A DNA stretch of 64,000 nucleotides from Stratiolaelaps scimitus (GCA_019614645.1 JABWDB010000011.1:6707501-6771500), one strand, 5' to 3'. Shown: positions 48,525 to 61,170, counted from the stretch's first letter. The notes: generated from the letters alone by a model not told the origin. Translations and numbers: made by a program.

Positions 48525-50162
48525 TGCTTTGGCATAATCATATGGTGGGTCACGAAGCTATGTCAGCTAAGGGAAGAAACATTGAAACAATGAAGATACC
48601 CATTTTGAATACGATATTGAATGAATTTCTCATGTGTTTACTTGAAGTCCTGCTTTATACTATGTCGTCGTTGTTATTGTCGTTGTAAACTGCAGATCAG
48701 AAGCGTAAGGGATCTCGATTTACTGAAGGGACTTCCTGTGAGTGAGGCTACATTCGCACACTGCCCGTTCACGGATCTCTACAAAGATGACGACACGTAT
48801 GTCACGTACGTACCGTCAGATACTGAGTGACGTATCGGGAAAAGCGTGTCGGATCAGATGGGTGATTTTAATGGGTTTTCAGATTGAAATCGCTAAAGGA
48901 TTTGGTGCGATCAGGATAGACTGCGGTTCAACCCGCGGTCCACAAACGTCTACCGTATGACAAGGTTGTGTACTGCCATTTTGATAATAAGCTCCAATAA
49001 TTCGACAAGGAATATCGTGTCTAATTCCTAAACAATGGGCTCCAGCGAACCTTTCAGCGCCGTAGCTACACGCTGCAAGCTCCATGGTCACGCGGGTTGG
49101 CCAATCTGCAGATACTATAATAGATGTAGCCTAATTATTATCCAACTATGAATGCAAGTCAAAAACATTTAAAAAAAGGAACACCTTCACCCAGCGCATG
49201 ATGGGTCTTGCTTATATTTGAAATGCTCCTTAACTATACACCTTCGCTGTGGGGTGATCAATGCTAAGTCTGTCTCATGAGAGCCTGCGAAACAAAGTAG
49301 GTATTATGCAAGGTCTATTATACATACATAGATGTTTTACACAACTGAATCTCTATGTAAGGTCCGTTCATGGCGCAATTTACATCAGAGACTCTTCTAT
49401 TGTTCTTTGTTTCGCAGCTGAAATTTCTGGCTAATAACTTTAATCTAATCGTTCAGTACCCATGTTTGTGCAGCTAGATGGACCATGCCATCCGAATTCT
49501 CATGTTGATATGTGCTATTGCAGTTCCGGAAATAAACCGCAAATGTTATGTTATATCTATAATACATACTGATCACACAATGTAACGAGGTCGTCCTTCG
49601 GTTGGCTATTCGGCCATTATTTGCATTATCCAGTTATCGTCTGATAGATATTTACGTGTACATTCGGAAACGTGCATTGGTAATTAATTATCGTCGTATG
49701 CACGTACGAGAGATTAATTACGCACGAGAGATTCACAAACACGCGAGGAGAGGTGTCGTGCACCGGCACTTGGTAGCTAAAACAACCCGGCAGACACGAA
49801 TGTCGAGAGCAGGCTGGCTCATAACGAAGCCGTAATCTTCACACAACAATGGCAACCTTTCGTATTAACCCTTGCTGGAGCATCAGTAACAGTACGGAAC
49901 ACGGGCATACAATCTGTCTGACTAGTTGAGAATTTCTGGGCTGATCTCACTGAGAGTGAGCAGATGCGATGTTAAATTGATTCAAATTGATCGAGGCTGT
50001 CCTCATTATTCTGGACATCGCTCTGACATTGTGGAACAACTCAAATGAAGCTATGGCGGGTTTTGGAGAGCACACGTTCGCCATTAATTCGTCAGCTGTA
50101 TAATATATACGGTACATAATATAATATATATATATACAATTAATCTAACAACTAATTATAAT

Positions 50163-50205
<43 letters not shown>

Positions 50206-51616
50206 TTTATCATTAATTACAGCGCTGTTCGGGATAGATTTCCTCGCCTTGTCCTTTTGGTAAGTGCCAGTGTTCGTCCATTAGCCTCGGTTTTGGTATA
50301 ATCTACTTTTGTATATGTTTCGACATTCGCATCGTTATAGCTAAATATAGAAGGTATTCACTAGTGGGATAGTGATTATGCATATTTGTCACAAATTTGT
50401 CATCGCGGTGGTAGCCTGGATGGCGAAGTCTCTGGCTGCGAAAGACCGGAGGTCACAGATTCGAGTTGCCCCGCGACCTGGTGAGGACATTTAATAAGAA
50501 ATGAACTTCAACATTGATAAAACCTTGAACTTTTGCCATTATATATTTAGCGCAATAATTCGCGTCCCCTTTTTTCCAGGACCAGAAGCAACTTCCAACG
50601 CCAATCGTGTTCGATCTCGAAGAGGAGAAATTCGTAGTGCCACGCTCTCTGGCAAGTAGCACCTATTCTTCTTTAATTACCTATGTTATTTGTAATCATG
50701 ATAGTAATAATGTCAATTGAAGCTTTTTTTCTTTTCACCACCATAGGTGAGGGGGTTGATGCGTACAATGAATCGAGGCGAGGGCCTCAGTGTATTTTCT
50801 GTCTAGCCCATGTCTCACTTTCGGATCGGCTTTCGATCGGGCATTTCGTCGTCTGATCAGTGATTTGCTCTGATGACACTAATCGGCACTAATCCTTCGT
50901 GAATCGCTCCCTTCTGCAGCCGAGCCATTTGCCGGTGGACGCGATAGGCCAGCTAGTGATCCGGTTCGTTGAGCAGTTCTTCGGGGTCTTCGACAGCAAT
51001 GATCGCTCACCCCTCGCCGATGCCTACCATGAAGCTTCCCTCTTCTCGCTGTCATCGGTCAACCTCTGCATCTCAAGGACAGGAAGGAATCAAGAGAGGC
51101 TGGAGTACAATGGAGGCAGTCGTAACCTTTTACGAATGAAACACGATGAAGGTAAGGACGACGAACTTGACCGTTGAATTTCACCCCCTCGATCGTTTGT
51201 GTGTCGATGTCAAGGGCCACTCCTTCCATATATACCTTAACAAGGCAACAACAATTAGTTTCTGCTAAAGGAGACCGCCCACGGCAGCTCTATAGAACGA
51301 GATCGTCCGCGCACACGACCATTTTCAAGTAGGCATGGAATTTGCCACTTTCTAATTGTGGCGTCTTTGTCGAGTGTACAACCAAGGATGCGAACAATGA
51401 CGGGTCAAATTGTCACCTTGAGTAAAGCCGATTGTTTGCTCCGTGCTGGGACATGTTGAGAGATTCCGTTGTTGATTCTCACCCGTTTGAGCTTCTGGTA
51501 TGTGTTTCATCAGCCAAAGGAGACACTTTGCAGACTAACAGAGTTGTCCATTTAATTTTATTATTATTTGGGTCCCGTGCAACCTGCTCTACTTAATGTT
51601 TATAACATATTTTGAA

Positions 51617-51704
<88 letters not shown>

Positions 51705-52620
51705 GTTCATTGTCTCTTTCAGCCATGAGACGGCGCCTTCTGCACGATGGTCGAATCAAGATTCTCGAGTATCTGAAGAGTTTTGCCAAAACGGAGCATA
51801 ATCCTTCGTCATTCGTTGTCGATGTGGCCTTGATTGAGCCTAGCCAGATCGTCTTCTACGTGAATGGTGTATTTCGAGAGCAGCGACCCGAGGGATCATT
51901 CCTGCCTAATCTCCGCAGTTTCCAGAGAATGTTCACCGCCGCACCTCGTGGGGCCGGCCTGGAAATCGTCAACGATTCGTGGTTCATCACGGTGGCCACT
52001 TCGCGCCAGGTACGTGCTTCGGCTCCAAATTAATGTTTGAGGCACATTGAAAAAATGCTGTTCCCCTGGGACACTTTTGAAGAAGGTGGATATTGTACAA
52101 CGCGCCACGCCCGGGCCAGTTGCGCCATGCCTGCGATTCTTGGACGAGTTCAATGTTGCCGACGGTGCGTGGCCATGTGCGCATGGTAACACACCTCCCC
52201 CTTCCATTTGTATGATGACAATGTCTCAACCCGTCGGGATCAGCTTTCTTAGTATTTCCAAGATCAAGTACGAAATTGTTTCCTGACGAAATTGTATCAG
52301 AAACGTGTATTTGTTGTAGTTTCAGTAGGGTGTGCATCTCATACATTTGCTGTTCATTTCCTTCCTGCCCATAGTGCCGCGTTTACCAGAACACCTTCCC
52401 TCAGTGCGGGCCATTGTCTGTGGCACCTGCTCCAGTGCCTCCCTCGGTGGTCGCTGATGCCAACGAAGAGGTCATCGTGAAGTTTATGCAGGCGACCAAA
52501 ATGAATCGTCGCTTCTCGATCGACTGTCTGAGAGAACAGCACTGGAACCCTGAAGCAGCTTACAACGTATTCCGGACGCTCGAGCAAAGCAAAAAACTGC
52601 CTCCTGAGGCGTTCCACTAG
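44973..52620 (+). CDS. NXF1: Nuclear RNA export factor 1 (TAP/NXF1 type)
   Basis: Ten phase-consistent exons give about 602 residues: 44973-45021, 45906-46115, 46761-47060, 47643-47908, 48696-48805, 50223-50259, 50580-50651, 50920-51151, 51723-52009, 52375-52620. The family exports bulk mRNA through nuclear pores as a heterodimer with NXT1/p15. Visible domains: basic/acidic N-terminus (LDDDRDGDISGEPSFGYGSR); RRM-like fold (SWFLVKIPDGSRWEKEVI); leucine-rich repeats (TRFLDLSNFEDDP; LEGIDLSYNSIYN; IKTLKLEGNK; VRDLDLLKGLP); the linker DRFPRLVLLDQKQLPTPI; NTF2-like domain (FVEQFFGVFDSNDRSPLADA; SSFVVDVALIEPSQIVFYVN; GAGLEIVNDSWFITVA); C-terminal UBA/TAP-C domain (IDCLREQHWNPEAAYNVF; PPEAFH end). 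The first exon (MEKFGRNMKNQRSRGR) is chosen by phase and its GTAAGT donor and is the least certain. The intron after 50651 starts with GC (GCAAGT) and is the only phase-compatible choice. Confidence 0.95.
45748..45832 (+). mobile_element. SINE-1 body in NXF1 intron 1
   Basis: CGTCCTCATAGTAGTATACC, GAAAGATTCAGATCTAAGG, CCTGTCACAGGGGAAAACAA match the SINE-1 body, diverged. Confidence 0.65.
46190..46365 (+). mobile_element. SINE-3 copy in NXF1 intron 2
   Basis: GGCGTGGACGGTGTCGAAGT and TGTGGCTGTCAAAGGCCGCA match the head, then TTGAGCATTGTAAAACTGCA and CTTTACTAAACCCATATAACC the tail. Diverged. Confidence 0.55.
48020..48185 (-). repeat. Dispersed repeat family 5, copy 2
   Basis: Reverse complement of the 41800-42020 copy: shared landmarks GAACGTGAGATACATCTAAG, a C run near 48107 and TGCCCAAAATAGAAATTTCG. 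It lies in an NXF1 intron. Confidence 0.6.
50165..50204. repeat. TA microsatellite in NXF1 intron
   Basis: About 40 bases of alternating TA, just upstream of the acceptor at 50222. Confidence 0.95.
50400..50530 (+). mobile_element. SINE-3 copy with well preserved head
   Basis: GGTGGTAGCCTGGATGGCGA (A-box region) and AGATTCGAGTTGCCCCG (B-box region), then GCGACCTGGTGAGGACATTT. The 3' tail is lost. It lies in the NXF1 intron before exon 50580. Confidence 0.7.
51619..51699. repeat. Long AT microsatellite in NXF1 intron
   Basis: About 80 bases of uninterrupted AT dinucleotides, ending some 20 bases before the acceptor at 51722. It therefore lies where the branch point and pyrimidine tract are expected. 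Confidence 0.95.
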
Positions 52621-54077
52621 GATAATCGACTACAGTATGCTATACGTGGCTCTCAACGTGCGCCTTCAGGCCCTACCGTTCCGCTAGACTTCACGTCTCT
52701 AGACATCGCTGAAGTGAATACCAACAGTCCGCTGCAGTCATGCGATGAGCAGCAGGTTCGATCCAGCCCCCTGTCGACAAAACGAGCTCCGTATGCTCCA
52801 GAGATAACAAAAAAGCAGAACGATACCAAGGGGTAGAGATTGGGTTTGAGAACACAATCTGTTCCTTTCGCTCTGCGTCGCCACCCTCATAGGTCGATTG
52901 GCCCGTGATTGACAGGGACCGTTCGATATCAAATGAGTTTCCCTAAAGAAACCCCATTTAGTCGTGTCAGTGTAAATAGTTCGTTGTCGTCGTTAGCTCA
53001 CGTTGCCACGTATCACTATGGTGCCCGTATGAGCAATATTAGCAAAGTGTGCGTCGCAATCTGCCACAAGGCCGTGTTCTTAAGCAAAGACACGACCCAT
53101 AGTCTCTTCGATTGGGTCGCGGCGAGTAATCGAGGCAGTCCGTATATCTCTATTGTGCATGTAAATACGCGATCGTCGAGACAGTCAAACGTTTACTTCT
53201 ACATTAACACGCAAGACATATGTTCATAATACGAGGTGTCCTTTTGTGCAGGCTGCGCATATGTACGTGCGTGCCGGGTTATTCAAGAATATTGTGACGG
53301 ATAAATAAATCGATAATGAACTAGATTCTAGCTGAGAGTGCTGAAGGAATAATAATAATAATTTACCTTGAATAAAGCGCGTTTGTAATAATAATAAAAA
53401 TAAAATAAATAGATAACGAAATATAGTATTCCATGCTAAACGTTCAACAAAAACAAATCTTAGCATGTGTATTTATGAAAATAAACAAAAAAATATCCCA
53501 TGCAGAGTAGTTAGATATATAAACAACTCTCGATACATCACGACAGCCCGCCAAATACAACGATAGCATCTGCCAGCGAATCTATGGTACACATGATCCA
53601 TGAAATCGAGAGGAGTGAACGCACAAATTGTCAGGGGGGGGTATGCCCGGAGGACGAGAGCGAGCCGTCTTCCTAAGCAGCTGAACCCGGCCGTCTTGTC
53701 AAGCGGACGAACCCGCTGAGGGCTTCGCATCTTAACAGGCCGAAACTACCATGAAAGAGAATTTGACGCGCCGTCTGACGATCGACTCAAACAGAAAATG
53801 GTGTCGATAATCCACGTTTTTTAGAGTTATCATGTTGTACATGTATGCATATGATGATCTATAGTGCATTTATAATAAAAGCGAAAATAAATAAAGAAAA
53901 AATAATGGTGTCATTGAAACAAACACTTGCATACTAACGAGCTAGTTATACACCAGCTAGACTTATAATAGTCAATCAGTGATCTGCCACTCCGCGAGCT
54001 ATCGAAAACATCTCTATGGTTGTTCTAAAATCAAGCTTGTACTTTTATGAAATTCATAGGTTCCGGAACATACTAAT

Positions 54078-54163
<86 letters not shown>

Positions 54164-55645
54164 TAATAATAATTGATTAGCTATCAGTATTGTTTTTTCC
54201 TCCTTCGCCAAGCATCGTTTACAGCCCAAACAACCGCCTAGCACCGGTACAAATACCTAATCCAAAATTGATATTACTTCCAAATTCGCTCATATGAACG
54301 TACGCTTTGCCGGCACTTGGTATGCCCATAGTACGAGTTACGTTTCGGTTATACTTTCGGCGACAAGTTACAAATCTAGCTCATTTGTATGAGTCGCGCA
54401 TGCAGCGTTCAGGTCAACGCGAGCCAAGCCACCAACTCGCATGCGATCAGCGAGATGAGTCGGTGCGACGCCAGTCCCTTCCCCTCTATAGCGGAAAACC
54501 AATGGGACAGAGTATGATCGTACACATTTGTTAGCACATCGCTCGAATGGATAATGACATAGGCTCGCGCGTGTTTTTTTTTCAAAACAGAATTAATTAT
54601 CACATGATGCAAATTGCTCCGTTACAATTTTGCACATGTTGTCAGTCAATTAGTGAATGAAGATTGTCTGTGTTCGTCGACTGTAGCGAACGTACTGCTC
54701 GGGTCGTGTGTGCCACTCCGGGCGGGCCGTACAACAACAACGTTGTGGGGAGAGACAGGGCACATGTGGTGCCTTGCCAATTGCTGATTGTATTTTGGCG
54801 GACCACGCGTGAGAATTCGTTCTCGCCGAGCTGTCGTCGTTCGACAATTCTACGCGCGCCGCCGTTCACCCGGAGGGGCAATCGGCCGGTGTCAACGGAT
54901 TTATTTCGTCTGATTGGGTGACACCAGCCGGCATATAGAGTCGATGCGCTGTGTCAGCTAAATGCAACTGTTGTTACTGCATACGTCAACGGGAGAGCCG
55001 AGTCGAGTCGATCGCGACACTGATCGATAGAAAATACAAACAGCGTGTAACAACTGCGTGCGTATTTGTGTGTGTATGTGTGTCAAAGATAGAGATTTAA
55101 CATCACTCCATCGAACCTCTCGACTCTGAATCGGTGGACACGGCTGTAGCGGTATCGAGCTCACGCCCGCACATGACGTTCTCTGACACATGCTCAGAGA
55201 GCAACTCTCACACACTCACAGCTGGTCTACGCTATTGCAACTCCGCGGCACCAGGTGTTTCTGTGTTATCTGGTCTTCCCTTGATTACGTGTCAGAGGTG
55301 ATAGGCCGTATTGTAGAACACGTCCTTTATCAACTCGCTACAGGGCGACGACGCCAACAATAGCACAAGGCTGGCTCGCATGTGTTACCCTTCCTGCGTT
55401 CTCCAGTCACTTGCTTCATTGAAAGCGAATCCATGCCCGGTTTATAGTGCGCTACGCGAGACGTTCGTAGAGAGCTGCTAGTGTAGCTGCTGAGCGAGCC
55501 AGCCTCGCAGGTCGACCGTTGTTCTCGAAGGGGATTCGACTTTAAGTTCGCTGCTGGATAACGTCTCTGACACAACCCCTTTCCCTCGAACACAGTCATT
55601 ACTACCCGCATCGTTGAAGTAGTAGTGGTAGTGTCTCGGCGTGTG
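52621..55645. other. Intergenic between NXF1 and the chitin-binding gene
   Basis: The NXF1 3' UTR occupies the left part; AATAAA occurs at 53304-53309 and 53371-53376. A TAA microsatellite is at 54082-54171. No further gene is supported. Confidence 0.5.
54082..54171. repeat. TAA microsatellite
   Basis: About 30 TAA trinucleotides with one break near 54160. Confidence 0.95.
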
Positions 55646-57227
55646 ATGGCGCGCACCATGCAGCTGGTACATCTTGCCGCGATTTGTGTCCTGTTTATCT
55701 CTGGCGGTAAGTGAACTAGCCGATATCTGTATTGCAACTTTCGGAGTGTTAGAGAACAAAAAATTCAAAAGAAAAAAATTAGCCAGAAAACTCCAGCACG
55801 TTGGACGCTATGGAAATTATTTCCTTTGTCAATGGCACAAACACAGAATGGCTGGATAGGATAGACGGGTCGATGGAGCCGTTTCTTCAATGTGGACCTC
55901 CACTCACATATACAGCCGAATAGCTGTACCTCTAAGCCGCATCTTCGCTGATGTCTACACAAATGCTTAGCTTAGAAGCTTTGGTAGCGAGACACGAGGG
56001 GACAAAGTGGTCGATCGTATCACATCATGCAATGTCTACAAAGACTGTGCACATCGAATTGGTTTGAGGAAACGCGAATTCGACATCGTCGAATGACCTC
56101 GGATCGTCAGCCTCGATCAGAAGGAATAGGTCGAGGGTTGAATTCACACGATCTGAACGCGACTCGGTAGAAATCGCGCACATTAGCGACAACTATCGAG
56201 TGTCTACTGTTGCTATTTTTGGGTATAGCTCAGCCTCGTTTGGGTTTTGTTCGTCTGAAACTCATGGAACTTCTCTTAACTTCGTGTCGTGAGTCGACAT
56301 TGACGTGTCAGGCGCCACAGGCTCACGAAACACTCGATGAGCAAGTCCACAAGGCGTCATGTGGACAGTGAGCATTCTATGAAGGCCGTAACCCCGTAAG
56401 TCTGCTGCGTCGGATCAGTGTGCAGCAGTCTTGCGCGCAGCAGCGTTGACACTGAGGTCAGATACCTGCGGCTTGACGTTCTTACGAATTGAGTCTCAGA
56501 AATCTAGGAGCAGTAACTATCGGACTGTTTTGGACAGCTCTGCGCTCCTCGGCCGGTTGTCTGACTGATAAAGAGGACCAGTGCCTAGATGAACGCAAGA
56601 GAGCAAGACCAGTCCGGTATTGGCATGGGCCAAGATTTAGGGCATATTCAGCGTTCTAGGTCAGGTTATCAACTTTCGTAGCACAACCAATCAGGCTTAC
56701 TAGGGAACAGCACGACCGTGTATTGGCCGTCAGAAGCGAAACCTGTCCCGCCGTATAGATTAGTGAAATATATGCGCCCCAGAGGTATTGGTATAGAGCG
56801 GTAGTGTCGAGGAAAGGCTACTATATAACTGCAGTATATCTATATAGTTGTTTCTACAACAATTGAGATCTCTCTGCGGCAAACTTCCCCGCTGAAGCCA
56901 TGCCCCAGGCGCGCAAGAAGCTCACCTTATACTACCTCGAAGAGTTCTAAGTTGAGGCTTCCTTTAAGTCGACCGACGTTCATAGCCGTCCTCACAGTTC
57001 ATGGTTGTCGTGGCAGTCTTATAATAACTAAAACATGATAACTATATGCTTTTGAATACAGCTTTGAAAGTGATGGCTTTATATCAAAATGGCCACGATA
57101 CCATCCTGTCGTAGAAGTTAACAGCAACGATATATGAGTTATGAAAAACACTTCGAATGAGGCTGCCTGGATGGTCCTGCCCGGAAGCTATTCAGCTTTA
57201 ATTAGTGAGTTCCCTACGAACAAGAAG

Positions 57228-57287
<60 letters not shown>

Positions 57288-58344
57288 CGGGTTTCCTCAT
57301 CTACGGTTTCACTTAGGTAACTCGCAATACTGCCAGGAAGGAGCAACGGTGAGCTGTAGCGAGCATTATGCATCGGATGGCGAGATATACGCGGCTGCTG
57401 ACTATGAGTGCAAGGGCTTTTGTACGTGCTCGAACGGAAAGAGCGTACTTCGATGCTGTGGTCCAGGGACGAGATTCGATTCCATACTGCTGGTAACGTG
57501 ATTCAGTGTTTCTGTTTCTCTCACTTAATAATTGTTTTTTGAGCTGACCCTCAGCTGTTCCCCTATGTGTCAGGCCTCAGCTCTTTACCACCTCTTACCT
57601 CCACCTGTTTCTCTCACTTGCTACAAGCTAAGCAAACATGTATAACAAACTATCACTGGTAGGAAGGTAGACGAAATTATATATATATATATATATTAAT
57701 TATACATAGACGGAGACTTAGCTTACACGCGAGACCTCGAGTGCATAGATGGGTTGGGGCGCTCAGCAAGCTATTTCCACGTAACGCAAAGAATCTTTGT
57801 TATTCGTTTGACACCGAAATAGAACCACAGTCAATTTTGCAGAACGAGAACAATATGTCAGGACACTGTCGATGACTGTTCGATGATATCGGGATATTCG
57901 GGAACGCAGCTGAAATCAAATTGAGACAAAAAAAAACTTGCACAAGGTTAATCGCAGACGGCTTATAGCAAACTTCCTCTCAGCGACGCGCCTCTGGTCA
58001 GCCGCGAGTACAGCAAAGCGCTGATTAACGATGAAAGAATCAATGTTCGATTGTTCCGTGAAAAATTGCGAGGGGCTCTTAGAGGAACGGGCCAAAGGAC
58101 GAACTCCGCCCCCAGGGGAATAGAGGTACCTTGTGCAATATTGATAACTGGCGAAATTGGAACGGGCAGCCGTTGAGTAGAAGATATACTGCGCGTTAAT
58201 CCGCAGCTGTGGAACGATTCGAATAATAATAATAATAAGAATAATAACTGATGATCGTGTGTTCTGTTACAGACCTGCGACCATGCATATAAGGTATTCT
58301 GTCCGTATTCTGACAATCCACCTATTGATCCTCGAAGTCAATGA
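55646..58344 (+). CDS. Small secreted peritrophin-A-like chitin-binding protein
   Basis: Three exons: 55646-55706 (signal peptide, MQLVHLAAICVLFISGG core, phase 1 exit; ATG at 55646 or 55658), 57317-57492 (phase 1 to 0) and 58273-58344 (stop TGA). The product is about 101 residues. The mature part has nine cysteines. The pattern C-x2-F-C-x-CSNGKSVLRCCGPGTRFD...TCDHAYKVFCP matches a CBM14/peritrophin-A domain (C-x-nG, CPxGtxFD, CD-x4-V-x-C). Two features are unusual: CC where one cysteine is normal (RCCGPG), and an extra FCTC pair. Family members bind chitin in peritrophic matrix, cuticle or tracheal lining; a single-domain secreted form fits an extracellular matrix or humoral role. A downstream exon at 59982-60070 is phase-compatible with the signal exon. 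Confidence 0.82.
57232..57284. repeat. AT microsatellite
   Basis: About 53 bases of alternating AT in intron 1 of the chitin-binding gene, 32 bases before the acceptor at 57316. Confidence 0.95.
57533..57595 (-). mobile_element. SINE-1 3' body fragment, minus strand
   Basis: GAGCTGACCCTCAGCTGTTC, CCCTATGTGTCAGGCCTCAG and CTCTTTACC match the SINE-1 3' body; a T run at the left is its A-rich end. Confidence 0.75.
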
Positions 58345-59664
58345 AACCTTCGTGAACCACGCTTCAAGGAGAAGAGCAAGCAGAAGAAGTAGGATAAATA
58401 CACAGTATGTGTATTATTAATATCATATAACTTGGGCAACAATTGGACCACCCCGCGCGAGTGAAATTGACATCATTAAGGAGAGTATGACATTGAGCAA
58501 AATTTATGACCTCTCTCTCTCTCAGAGGACTCTCGCATCCATCGGGCCAGCGTCTAGGCGTACCCAAGACACCTCTTTGTATATCAATTAAAGCATGTTT
58601 ACATTAAAAATTCTCCTTTACGAGAATCTCCCGTACGAGATGAAAATTTCCCCCGCCCCCCTCTCTTTTCCAATGAATGTAGAAAGTTCGAAGACTGAAA
58701 ATAATAAGTAAAATTATTTGAGATATATTGAATAAAACAAACAATTATCCTGCGTGTCGGGAACGTGACGCTCGCCATACACTGAGCGAGAGATGCATTC
58801 AGTGGCGCTTGAACTGGCTACTTGTCGCGTCAAATCGGCAGGCCTTCGATTTGAATCTGTGATGAACATAGATGGGAGCACGACCGAAATGAAGCAACGA
58901 ACGTTCTATAATAAATAACACATAATGACCCGTTGATTTACTAATAATAATAATAATAACTTGCTATGCAAACATATAATGGACGGAGGGGGGGAAAACT
59001 GGGCTTACAGGTAACAGGTGTACACGTCAATCTGGCAGGTCGGGAAATTTAGTTCAGGGTTAGGATAAATAGTAGGTTGTCAGCTGAGGCGGCATTTACC
59101 TTTGAGCTGGGAACCGACGTTGTATTGAGGTGGAATTGTGAGCTCGGCGTAAGGATTTTTCTCAAACGTTCCTAGCGAGTAGAATATATTTGTTACTCTA
59201 GAAATGCTCTAGAAATATACACAATTCTATAATTCTCATCACAGATAAGTCTATAGTTGTGTGAAGCAATGCTGAATGCATCTCGACCATGTACGCTAAG
59301 TGTTCCCTAAGGGTCAGCTCGGAAAATTTCCTATTTAGACTATTGCTATGGTAGACTGACTGATTAATGTTAATTAACCTGTCTGATTTGACATCCTGCA
59401 AGTTATATCGGTTTCGGATTCTATGCCCGTTCCATTGCCGTGCCGTAGACACCAGGGCGACTTCGCGGCAGGCGAACATATTTTAACTGCCATAGCCATG
59501 TAGCACCCGCGCGAAACTCGGCTGTTTAGATTGACGGTTTGGATTGCCTATTTTTTTCCTGCCGACTCTCTAGGTTTAAGAGCTTCCCCTATGTGACTGG
59601 CCTCGGGCACTTCTTTAGGTATTCTTCCTTCAACGAAATATCGGCGCCAACCTTTACTAATTTG

Positions 59665-59815
59665 TTAAGTTACCCGCGAGTATGGTAGTGTTCCCATACT
59701 AAAAAGCGGGTTCGAGCCTCGTTGCGCGTTGACATATTGTGAAAGCTTCATATTGTGAAATTATAGCTTCTTTAATAAATCAATAAAGCTTCTCCTTTAC
59801 TTTTATACTCAAGTA
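59665..59815 (+). mobile_element. SINE-3 copy
   Basis: The head ends in GCGGGTTCGAGCCTCGTTGC (B-box region). The tail reads TATAGCTTCTTTAATAAATC and AATAAAGCTTCTCCTTTAC. Confidence 0.65.
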
Positions 59816-59819
59816 AATA

Positions 59820-59895
59820 TTTCCGGCTGACTCACAGCCGACATCTAACGTTCACAGTATAACTGCTTTAGACATTGCTCCCGAAGGCGTACCTG
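59820..59895 (-). mobile_element. SINE-2 body fragment
   Basis: CCGGCTGACTCACAGCCGAC, ATCTAACGTTCACAGTATAA and CTGCTTTAGACATTGCT match the SINE-2 body near 6350. Confidence 0.65.
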
Positions 59896-59981
59896 GCCAG
59901 GATCGACAGATACAATGTTCAAATGCTGTACGATCGAGTGGCGCCATTTCGAATGCATTGCTATACACCCGTTTCTTTCAG

Positions 59982-60091
59982 GTTCACCCCGAAAATACGG
60001 CGGTACCATTGTGCGGAAGCCACAGAATTATAATGATGACGATGATCAGTATGATTATCATTATTATAGTGTAAGCGACATTTGGATCTAG
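59982..60091 (+). other. Candidate exon encoding an acidic, Tyr-rich peptide
   Basis: A good acceptor (GTTTCTTTCAG) is followed in phase 1 by a 36-residue open frame containing YGGTIVRKPQNYNDDDDQYD and YHYYS, ending at TAG 60089. A donor (AGT|GTAAGC) at 60071 would instead make it a phase 1-to-0 exon, the same phases as exon 57317-57492. It could be an alternative exon joined to the signal exon at 55646, or belong to a separate gene. No family recognised. Confidence 0.3.
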
Positions 60092-60145
60092 TTTTGGTAA
60101 ACGTATAGCCAATGTGTCACATACAGCAGTCTGTCAATTCAATAC

Positions 60146-60177
<32 letters not shown>

Positions 60178-60848
60178 GCTTCAAGTGTGTTTAAGTGCAG
60201 CAGGTAGAAGGATTTTTTTGCATCAATACCATTAACAATAGGTGGACAAGTACCAAGGATGCAGCATAATTTGCTTGCTAACAGTATGCCGCAAACAACC
60301 TTGAACGTTCGCCTTGGAATCTGTGAGATTTCTCCAACCTCTGATATACCCAGCAATAACAATGCGTCAACAGACCAAGTGGCCCGCAGGCCATGAAGGA
60401 CACATGGACTGTTTTTAATTAATTGCAAATTCACCATGTTCACTATTTTGAGAAAGCACTGAACACTTTTGATTATCTCGTCCGACAGTCGGCGGTGACC
60501 ATCTGGTCCTGGACGACCACTGGCGGCAGCAGAGCAAAACAGGACCGATGAAAACTATATTGCACCAGCATTTTGTCGCCTCGAATGAACATAAATACAT
60601 GCAATAAATGCATACTTGTTGAGTTTGTCTGTTCCATTGCTTTATTATTTCTCATCGCTTCGACTGTCATTATAGAAGCACTATATTGATTGTGTGAGTA
60701 AGTGGCCCCTCGTAACCTTAACCTCGTAACTGTTATGTCCGAGTGTATTTATTATATATAATGCTAGTGCAAAAAAAAGAACTCACACAAAAAAATGTAT
60801 TTATGTGGAACGCGTGTGCAAATGCGTGGTTAGCTCGCTGGCTTAAAA

Positions 60849-61170
60849 AAGTGTATTTGGGAGCTGACTCTCAGCTGTAGACGCCTACACATATAAGACA
60901 GCTTAAGCATTGTGTAATTGTTGCAGCTCCTTTAATAAACCTTACCCTTACCTGTGTGACAGGCCTCGGATAGGGGCTGATCCGTGGCCCATTATACCTT
61001 TCGGTATTGCGAGCTACGGATCCATCATATCAGTGAACGTAGCGCTGTTCAGCGATTGTTTGAGCAATGCTTGACTCTCTCCCTCGCAGCTACAGTGGCC
61101 CATTCTATGTGACAACCTTCCGCACTTAACCTTAGGAGATATTATTATGAGATCCTGTCGGGGCCACCTT
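60849..61170 (-). mobile_element. SINE-1 remnants interrupted by SINE-3
   Basis: GGAGCTGACTCTCAGCTG (60858) and GTGTGACAGGCCTCGG (60954) are parts of SINE-1 separated by a SINE-3 tail (about 60878-60957; TTAAGCATTGTG, GCAGCTCCTTTAATAAACC). A second SINE-1 end, ATCCTGTCGGGGCCACCTTT, lies at 61152-61171. Confidence 0.55.

Noticed and set aside
54642..54881. Minus ORF with LLLYGPPGVAHTT, resembling a Walker A motif
   Set aside because: The motif lacks the GKT/S end, is isolated, and nothing else of an ATPase is around it.
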